Shown here: piece after piece, positions 58,471 through 64,000 of the stretch
How positions within the stretch are numbered: position 1 is the stretch's first letter
Layout: every line of letters starts with the position of its first letter
Assembly: GCF_008831125.1 (NCBI RefSeq)
Contig: NZ_WBKA01000001.1
Span: 434,001-498,000, forward strand
DNA from: Pseudoclavibacter caeni
GTDB lineage: Bacteria > Actinomycetota > Actinomycetes > Actinomycetales > Microbacteriaceae
DNA: 64,000 nucleotides
Direction of reading: 5' to 3'
The notes under the pieces: model-generated
The model's database searches: none
What the model saw: only the letters and a program-made list of their open reading frames with translations
What the model was told of the DNA's origin: nothing
Made by a program: the position numbers and the translations under genes

Positions 58471-59330
58471 CGGCGCAGTCCCATCCTCGTGAGCACCACG
58501 TTCTCCGCCAGCTGCACGAGATTGTAGAGGACCAGGGCGATGAGGGTGACGATGACGACCGCCGACCAGAGGGCGGAGAACTGGGCCTGGGTGATGTACT
58601 TGTTGATCATCCCGCCCACGCCGGTGCCGGTGGAGAGCCACTCGGCCAGCAGCGCGCCGGTGATCGCCCCGGGCACCGAGATGCGGGTGGCGGCGAAGAT
58701 CGAGGGCAGCGCGCTCGGCAGGGCGACCTTCCGGATCGCCGTCCAGGTGCCGCCGCCGTACACGCGCACGACGTCGAGCGCCTGGGGGCTGGCGCTGGCG
58801 AGGCCGAACATGATGTTCGCCAGCGCGGGGAAGAGCACCACGATGCCGCCGATGACCGCGACGGAGGCGGGTGAGCCGATGCCCGTGATGAGGATGATCA
58901 CCGGGGCGATCGCCACCAAGGGAACGCTGCGCAGCAGCAGGGCGATCGGCATGACGGCCGTCTGCACGCCGCGGGAGAGTCGGAAGACCACCGCGAGCAC
59001 GAGGGCCGCGACCATGCCCGCGACGAAGCCTGCGACCGTGTCGACGAGCGTCACGCCGACCAGCCCCAGGATGTCGGACAGGTGCGTCGTCGCGTCCTTG
59101 CCGGAGACGAGCCAGGCCCACACGTCTGCCGGACCCTTGGCGACGTAGGGCGAGACCTTCGTGAATGAGATGACGGCCTGCCACAGCACGAGCACGATCA
59201 GCAGGGTGCCCAGCGCGGTGACGAGGGAGCGGCCGAGCGCGCGCAGGGTGGCGCGCACCATCTCACGGCGCAGGTCGCCGCGCACCTCGATGACGGCGTT
59301 GGCGCGGGTGTCGGTGATCATGGCGTTCAT
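58467..59330 (-). CDS. ABC transporter permease (NitT/TauT type), second
   Basis: A 287-residue BPD_transp_1 permease with six helices and the EAA loop (GGTWTAIRKVALPSALPSIFAATR region, short mark KVALPSALP). Helix LLAEWLSTGTGVG is typical for the SsuC/TauC/ThiX group. It begins in the last codon of the other permease (ATGA), so the two form a heterodimer channel. Confidence 0.92.
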   Translation of the reverse strand: MNAMITDTRANAVIEVRGDLRREMVRATLRALGRSLVTALGTLLIVLVLWQAVISFTKVSPYVAKGPADVWAWLVSGKDATTHLSDILGLVGVTLVDTVAGFVAGMVAALVLAVVFRLSRGVQTAVMPIALLLRSVPLVAIAPVIILITGIGSPASVAVIGGIVVLFPALANIMFGLASASPQALDVVRVYGGGTWTAIRKVALPSALPSIFAATRISVPGAITGALLAEWLSTGTGVGGMINKYITQAQFSALWSAVVIVTLIALVLYNLVQLAENVVLTRMGLRR

Positions 59331-60130
59331 GCCTGCGTCCTTCCGGTCGACCAGGGGGTGACGAGGCGGGCGAGGAGTCCGACCAGCGCGTAGCCGACGA
59401 GCGCCGCGAGGGCGCTGAGCAGGAACAGCGCCCAGACCCGCGGGGAGTCCATCTGCACCTGCGAGGTGATCATGAGCGTGCCGACGCTCACGTCGATCTT
59501 GCCCATGTACTCGCCGAGCACGGCGCCCAGGAACGCGGCCGGCACGGCGATGCTCAGCGCGTTGAGGATGCTGGGCAGCGCGGCGATCAGGCGCACCTTG
59601 ACCAGCTGGGTCAGCCGGCTGCCGCCGAGCACGTCGATCACGTCGAGGCTCGCCGGGTCCGCTGCCTTCAGCCCGTGCAGCGCGCCCACGACGGTGGTGA
59701 AGAACACGGACACGGCGGCGAGGAAGACCGCCGTCGCCGAGGGGTCTCCGGCGGTCTTCGCCCCGCCGAGGATGATCACGGCGATCGAGCCGAGTGCGAC
59801 GATCGGGATGCAGTAGCTGATCACGGCCAGCTGCATGAGCACCGTCTCGAAGCGCGGCAGCAGCAGCACCACGGCGGAGAGCAGCAGGGCGATCCCGTTG
59901 CCCCACAGGTAGCCGACGCCGGTCTCCGTGAGCGTCACGGAGAAGTACTTCCAGTACAGGGCGGGGCCGTCGGCGACGATCTGCGCGAGCACCTGGCCGG
60001 GCGTGGGCACGGCGCTGTTCGCGGCGCCCGGGGCGGGCGGGAACACGAGCACGGCGACGAGCCACCACAGCAGGATGACGCCGGCGATACCGGCGGCGCC
60101 GATGATCCAGCGGCGCACGACGGGGCTCAT
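59327..60130 (-). CDS. ABC transporter permease (NitT/TauT type), first
   Basis: A 267-residue permease, six helices, with the coupling loop GGSRLTQLVKVRLIAALPSILNAL (short mark VRLIAALPS). ATG 60130 follows GGGGAGG by seven bases; 79 bp separate it from the ATPase gene. An upstream in-frame ATG at 60190 is less likely. It pairs with the permease at 58467. Confidence 0.92.
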   Translation of the reverse strand: MSPVVRRWIIGAAGIAGVILLWWLVAVLVFPPAPGAANSAVPTPGQVLAQIVADGPALYWKYFSVTLTETGVGYLWGNGIALLLSAVVLLLPRFETVLMQLAVISYCIPIVALGSIAVIILGGAKTAGDPSATAVFLAAVSVFFTTVVGALHGLKAADPASLDVIDVLGGSRLTQLVKVRLIAALPSILNALSIAVPAAFLGAVLGEYMGKIDVSVGTLMITSQVQMDSPRVWALFLLSALAALVGYALVGLLARLVTPWSTGRTQA

Positions 60131-60209
60131 GGCCGGGCCTCCCCGTGGCTGTCGGGTCGGGCGCCGGTCGTCGGATGGGTCCACGGGCATGGTCCTCTTC
60201 TCCTCCCCG

Positions 60210-61031
60210 TCAGTGCCCCGCCGGCTGGTCCCCGCCGCCGAACAGCAGCTCGGAGGCGTGGTCGACGAGGGCGTGGAACTCGTGGGTGCGCATGATCTCC
60301 GGCGTGCGTGGTCGCGGCAGGTCCACGTCGAAGATCTCCTTGACCCGGCCGGGGCGGGGGCTCATCACGGCGACGCGGTCGGCGAGGAAGATCGCCTCGG
60401 TGATGCCGTGGGTGACGAGCAGCGTCGTGGCTGGCTTCTCCGTCCAGATCCGCAGCAGCTCGAGGTTGAGCCGCTGGCGGGTCATGTCGTCGAGCGCGCC
60501 GAACGGCTCGTCGAGCAGCAGCACGGAGGGCTTGAGCACCAGGGAGCGGGCGATCGACACTCGCTGGCGCATGCCGCCGGAGAGCTGGGCGGGCTTGGCG
60601 TTCTCGAAGCCCGTGAGCCCGACCAGGGCGATGAGCTCGTCGATGTAGGCGTCGTCCACCGGGCGGTGCGCGATCTCGAAGGGCAGGCGGATGTTCGAGC
60701 GCACCGAGCGCCACGGCAGCAGTGCGTGATCCTGGAAGGCGATGCCCAGGGCCCCCGCGCGGCGCAGCTCCGCGGGGCTCTTGCCGTCGACCCGGGTGGT
60801 GCCCTCGGTCGGCTCCTCCAGCCCCGCGAGGATGCGCAGGATCGTGGACTTGCCGCAGCCCGAGGGGCCGAGCAGGGCGAGGAAGCTGCCCTGCTCGGTG
60901 TGCAGGTTCGCGTCCTGCAGCGCGGTCACGGTGCGACCGCGGCCGAGGCGGAACTGCTTGCTCAGATGCGAGATCCGGATGCCGGTGCCGGGACGCTGCC
61001 CGGCACCGGCATCCGTCGTCTGGTCGGTCAT
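60210..61031 (-). CDS. ABC transporter ATP-binding protein (NitT/TauT type)
   Basis: A 273-residue ATPase: Walker [10 protein letters not shown], signature [10 protein letters not shown], Walker [13 protein letters not shown] and the [11 protein letters not shown] switch region, the SsuB/TauB/ThiZ pattern. ATG 61031 is chosen; GTG 61040, nearer the binding-protein stop, is possible. It powers the two permeases that follow. Confidence 0.93.
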   Translation of the reverse strand: MTDQTTDAGAGQRPGTGIRISHLSKQFRLGRGRTVTALQDANLHTEQGSFLALLGPSGCGKSTILRILAGLEEPTEGTTRVDGKSPAELRRAGALGIAFQDHALLPWRSVRSNIRLPFEIAHRPVDDAYIDELIALVGLTGFENAKPAQLSGGMRQRVSIARSLVLKPSVLLLDEPFGALDDMTRQRLNLELLRIWTEKPATTLLVTHGITEAIFLADRVAVMSPRPGRVKEIFDVDLPRPRTPEIMRTHEFHALVDHASELLFGGGDQPAGH

Positions 61032-61044
61032 GTGCGACACCCGA

Positions 61045-62115
61045 CTACTTCGTGTAGTCCTTGAGCGAGGGGTTCTCCGAGTAGACCTCGTCGAGCAGGC
61101 TCGTGTCGAACAGCTGGTCCTCGGTCAGATCGATCCCGGCGGCCTTCAGCGAGGCGATCGTCTGCGCCTTCAGATCGTCGCTGATCGTGAACAGCCCGTT
61201 CTGCTCGGTCTCGGGTGTGGAGACGAGCTTCATCTGGGCGTCGTAGCCGGCCTTCGTCTTCGCCTCGGTCTGGCCGGAGTCCTTGCCGTACTTGTTCTGG
61301 ATCAGGTCGAAGCCGGCGTCACGATCGGCGTACGCGTCGTTCCAGCCCTGGATCTCGGCCTTGAGGAACGCCTTGACCATCTCGGGGCGCTCCTGGAGCG
61401 TCTGCTCGGTCACGCTCACGGTCTCGGCGACGAACGGCAGGCCGTTGTCGGCGAACGCGAGGTTGGTGACCTCGTGCCCCTGCTGAGCGACGGTGATCGC
61501 CTCGTTCGTCAGGTAGGCGAAGAAGCCGTCGACCTGGCCCTCGGTCAGCGGCGAGGGATCGAACTGGACCGGGACGATCGTCACCTGGTCCTCCGAGATG
61601 TCATTGGCCTTCAGCAGCGCCTTGAAGACGTTCACGTTGGAGTCCTGGACGCCGATCTTCTTCCCGATCAGGTCCTGCGGCGTCGCGATGTTCGCGCCGT
61701 CCTTCAGCGAGAGGATCGTGAACGGGTTCTTCTGGAACGTGGCGCCGACGATCTTCAGCGGCGCGTCCTGCTCGGCGACGGCGGTGCCGATCGAGGCCGC
61801 GTCGCTCAGCGCGATGTCGGCCTGGCCGCTCAGCAGCTCCGAGGCGCCGGTGGAGGGGCCGGCGGTGAGGTTCACGGTGTCGAACCCGGCGTCGGCGTAG
61901 TAGCCCTTGTCGTCGGCGAAGTACTCGCCCACGAACTCCTCGTTCTTGATCCAGGAGAGCTGGACGTTCACGGTGCCGAGGCTGGCGCTCTCGGAGGCGT
62001 CCGATCCGGTGGAGCCGGACGAGCAGGCGCTCAGCCCCAGCACGGCGGCGCCGGCGACGGCGGCGGCCATCGCGAGGCGGGAGAGCGAGCGGCGGTTTCG
62101 GGTGTGTGTTCTCAT
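61045..62115 (-). CDS. ABC transporter substrate-binding lipoprotein (NMT1/THI5-like)
   Basis: A 356-residue lipoprotein with lipobox LSAC (Cys31). The mature part [20 protein letters not shown], then [17 protein letters not shown], resembles ThiY and pyrimidine or nitrogen-compound receptors of the NMT1/THI5 group. It is the first gene of the seven-gene leftward operon. Together with two amidases and an XRE-cupin regulator, it suggests import of a formamide- or amide-bearing heterocycle or purine/pyrimidine derivative; the ligand is not known. Confidence 0.9.
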   Translation of the reverse strand: MRTHTRNRRSLSRLAMAAAVAGAAVLGLSACSSGSTGSDASESASLGTVNVQLSWIKNEEFVGEYFADDKGYYADAGFDTVNLTAGPSTGASELLSGQADIALSDAASIGTAVAEQDAPLKIVGATFQKNPFTILSLKDGANIATPQDLIGKKIGVQDSNVNVFKALLKANDISEDQVTIVPVQFDPSPLTEGQVDGFFAYLTNEAITVAQQGHEVTNLAFADNGLPFVAETVSVTEQTLQERPEMVKAFLKAEIQGWNDAYADRDAGFDLIQNKYGKDSGQTEAKTKAGYDAQMKLVSTPETEQNGLFTISDDLKAQTIASLKAAGIDLTEDQLFDTSLLDEVYSENPSLKDYTK

Positions 62116-62161
62116 GACCTGGCCTTCCAGTGTGTCGCGGAGCGCGGCGGCGGAATTGGTG

Positions 62162-62173
62162 AAGCTATCGCTT
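62162..62173. promoter_or_regulatory. 12-bp inverted repeat before the binding-protein gene
   Basis: AAGC-TATC-GCTT, a perfect 4+4+4 palindrome about 50 bp ahead of ATG 62115, inside the locally A/T-richest stretch. Possible operator of the operon; the promoter itself could not be placed with confidence. Confidence 0.35.
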
Positions 62174-62265
62174 ACAACGCGAATGTACGCAGCCCGATCG
62201 CACGAGCGGTTACCGCGGTGTTTCGTCTGCGTAACGGGATCGCCGGGCGCCATCCCCGGGCCGGA

Positions 62266-62517
62266 TCACCCGCCGGCGAAGGGCGGCAGCACGTCCACCG
62301 TCGCGGCGTCGACGACGAGATCGGCCCGGCGCAGCAGTCGTCCGTCGACGAAGCACGCAGACCGACGCGCCGCGTCGGCCGCGCAGGGGACGGCTGCGGC
62401 GACCGCGGCGCGGATGCAGCCGACCGTGGCCGGGGACGACACGGGCAGCACGATCACCTCGGCCCCGGCCGCCTCGCGCAGCCCCGCGAAGAGTCTCACC
62501 CGCAGCGGCATGTTCAC
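62266..62517 (-). CDS. moaD: Molybdopterin synthase small subunit (MoaD/ThiS fold)
   Basis: An 83-residue ubiquitin-like protein ending in PPFAGG, with the C-terminal Gly-Gly that is made a thiocarboxylate for sulfur transfer into molybdopterin. GTG 62517 overlaps the moaA stop (GTGA); ATG 62511 is also possible. The neighbour moaA makes MoaD more likely than ThiS. Confidence 0.88.
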   Translation of the reverse strand: MNMPLRVRLFAGLREAAGAEVIVLPVSSPATVGCIRAAVAAAVPCAADAARRSACFVDGRLLRRADLVVDAATVDVLPPFAGG

Positions 62518-63581
62518 CCTCCGATCGCGCTCATGGGGCGGCGTGGCGGCACGAAGCCGGCCCGATCGATGCCGTGGGCCGCCGGCTTCGCCCACTGGGC
62601 GCCCCGCCACAGCCGCTCCAGCTCGTCGTCGTCGGCACCGTCCCGCAGAGGGCCGAGCAGATCGGTCTCGACGTGGGAGAACAGGCAGGCGCGCACCCGA
62701 CCGTCCGCGGTCAGCCGGGTGCGCGAGCACGCCGCACAGAACGGCGCGGTGACGGATGCGATGATCCCGACCTCGCCGAGCCGGCGGTCGCCCTCGAACA
62801 CGACGTGGGACGCGGCCGGGTCGCTGCCCCGCGGGCGGTCGACCGGCCGGAGGGTGAAGGCCTCGCCGAGCAGCGCGAGCGTCTCGGCGGCGGTGACCAT
62901 CGCGTCCCGCCGCCACCCGTGCCCCGCGTCGAGCGGCATCTGCTCGATGAACCGGGGCGTGATGCCGCGGTCGAGCGCCCAGCGCACGATCGGCACGGCC
63001 TGGTCGGTGTTGACCCCGCGCATGAGCACCGTGTTCACCCGCAGCTCGGGTACCCCGGCGGCGCGGGCGGCCGCGACGCCCGCGAGCGTGCGGGGCAGCA
63101 GCGGGCGGCGGGACACAGCGCGGGCGACGTCCGGATCGAGCGCGTCGAGCGAGACGTTCAGCCGGTCGAGTCCCGCCCGGCGCAGGTCGGCCACCCGCTC
63201 GGCGAGGCTCACCCCGTTCGTCGTCATAGCGATCATCGGCCGCGGACGCAGCCGCGCGATCCGGGCGACGAGGTCGACCAGGCCGGGCCGCAGCAGCGGC
63301 TCGCCGCCGGTCAGCCGCACCTTGCGCACGCCGAGGCGCATGACAGACAGGCGCACGAGGCGGATGACCTCGTCGTCCGTCATCACCTGTCTGCGGGGCA
63401 GCCATGGCACGCCGTCGGCAGGCAGACAGTACGTGCAGCGCAGCCCGCACCGGTCGGTGAGCGACACGCGCAGGTCGGCCGCCCGGCGCCCCAGCCGGTC
63501 GGCGAGCGGCCGCTCCACCGGGGCGCCGTCGGCGATCCGCAGCGGGGCGGCGGGGGACGGGGTGACGGGAACGGCGGACAT
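62514..63581 (-). CDS. moaA: GTP 3',8-cyclase MoaA
   Basis: Radical SAM enzyme that starts molybdopterin synthesis from GTP. The first 4Fe-4S site is Cys45, Cys49 and Cys52 in TDRCGLRCTYC; LTGGEPLLR binds SAM; the second cluster near the C-terminus is in FCAACSRTR with a distal Cys in VRACLFS. It ends SAIGG, with the Gly-Gly tail needed for activity. Length 355. A leaderless start six bases after TAGACT is predicted. It couples to moaD. Confidence 0.96.
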   Translation of the reverse strand: MSAVPVTPSPAAPLRIADGAPVERPLADRLGRRAADLRVSLTDRCGLRCTYCLPADGVPWLPRRQVMTDDEVIRLVRLSVMRLGVRKVRLTGGEPLLRPGLVDLVARIARLRPRPMIAMTTNGVSLAERVADLRRAGLDRLNVSLDALDPDVARAVSRRPLLPRTLAGVAAARAAGVPELRVNTVLMRGVNTDQAVPIVRWALDRGITPRFIEQMPLDAGHGWRRDAMVTAAETLALLGEAFTLRPVDRPRGSDPAASHVVFEGDRRLGEVGIIASVTAPFCAACSRTRLTADGRVRACLFSHVETDLLGPLRDGADDDELERLWRGAQWAKPAAHGIDRAGFVPPRRPMSAIGG

Positions 63582-63587
63582 GCGACG

Positions 63588-63593
63588 AGTCTA
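63588..63593 (-). promoter_or_regulatory. -10 box of moaA
   Basis: TAGACT on the minus strand, six bases before ATG 63581; leaderless pattern. Confidence 0.65.
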
Positions 63594-63739
63594 GGGAGGA
63601 CTGTGGCGCGGCGACCCCGTGCCATGTTTCCGGCTCGTGAAATCTGTCGACTTCCCGGTCGGCAACCGGAGGCGGACGCGTACGCTGCCGCTCATACCCG
63701 TCGCCCGGGCCCGCCACGGACGACAGGAGAGGAGGGACC

Positions 63740-64000
63740 ATGCGCACGTCGACGAGCACCGGGACACCGGGGGCGCCCCGAGCCGATCACCCGGACCAGG
63801 CCGGGACCGGCGCGGTCGCGGAACACCTGCGACGCGCACTGGACGAGTCCGCTGTCTCGGCACCCGCCGACCCGCCCGTCCCTCGATCCGCGTCCGCCCG
63901 TCGGTCCCGCCGACGCGAGCACCGGCTGGCGATGATCGGCCTGTCGCTCGCGGCCGGCTGCGCCGCCGCACTGGGCGGCTGCGCCGACGGCGGCGACCAG
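63740..64000 (+). CDS. Possible lipoprotein, 3' end outside window
   Basis: Only 87 codons are visible, with no stop. ATG 63740 follows a strong GGAGAGGAGGG. The first 65 residues are polar, Ala/Pro/Ser/Arg-rich, then a hydrophobic stretch from about 66 runs into ALGGC (lipobox-like, Cys near 82). An internal ATG at 63932 would give a standard lipoprotein signal instead. Divergent from moaA, so a molybdate-binding protein is one guess, but nothing in the visible part proves it. The leader at 63600-63739 has only a short hairpin. Confidence 0.5.
   Translation, partial: MRTSTSTGTPGAPRADHPDQAGTGAVAEHLRRALDESAVSAPADPPVPRSASARRSRRREHRLAMIGLSLAAGCAAALGGCADGGDQ

Noticed and set aside
63600-63739. 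Molybdenum cofactor or other riboswitch in the leader next to moaA
   Set aside because: A short hairpin CCGGT-CGGCA-ACCGG is present, but no known riboswitch core could be matched.

Overview
The window is very rich in G+C, with long overlapping antisense frames and a strong third-position G/C bias. Gene content and order (HspR-type dnaK operon, lysC-asd, dnaX and recR beside a small SRP RNA and tRNA-Ser, malate:quinone oxidoreductase, Type I-E cas remnants) point to a high-GC actinobacterium, probably of the Micrococcales. The genus cannot be fixed from this sequence alone. Many genes start 6-8 bases after a TANNNT-like -10 box, which suggests that leaderless transcripts are common.

1-13.8 kb: end of a CopD/CtaG-like membrane protein, a PIF1/RecD-like helicase, a secreted polysaccharide deacetylase, a DUF6541-type membrane protein, tRNA-Gly(CCC), a repeat-dense gap, then metF and metE overlapping by 82 bases, and a second, lipoprotein deacetylase. 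13.9-15.7 kb: a wrecked Type I-E CRISPR-Cas locus. One spacer between a degenerate and an intact repeat is joined directly to the last third or so of cas7e, followed by complete cas5e and cas6e; nothing else of the system remains. 15.8-20.6 kb: GT87-type mannosyltransferase, SDR oxidoreductase, uracil-DNA glycosylase, cysK and cysE.

20.7-24.3 kb: a DegT-type aminotransferase, an ATP-grasp carboxylate-amine ligase and a convergent FemAB-type aminoacyltransferase. Together they look like a module for building or changing the peptidoglycan interpeptide bridge. 24.4-31.5 kb: acyl-CoA thioesterase, 3-hydroxyisobutyryl-CoA hydrolase-like enzyme, a single-chain ECF energy-coupling module (two ATPases fused to EcfT), dCTP deaminase, a small acidic protein and an MFS exporter. 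31.9-40.4 kb, mostly leftward: mqo, asd, lysC (with an internal beta-subunit start), recR, dnaX and the SRP RNA, then tRNA-Ser(GGA) on the plus strand.

40.5-52.0 kb: a large LuxR-type ATPase regulator with an odd Walker A, recQ, an RluA-type pseudouridine synthase, a nucleoside deaminase, and dnaK-grpE-dnaJ-hspR behind two HAIR-like HspR sites. 52.2-62.1 kb: a nitrogen-scavenging region with allantoinase, a flavin monooxygenase-like enzyme behind a 22-bp palindrome, and a seven-gene leftward operon (NMT1/THI5-type binding protein, ATPase, two permeases, acetamidase/formamidase, amidase, XRE-cupin regulator) tied together mostly by 4-base overlaps. 62.3-64.0 kb: moaA-moaD for molybdopterin and the start of a lipoprotein-like gene cut by the window edge.
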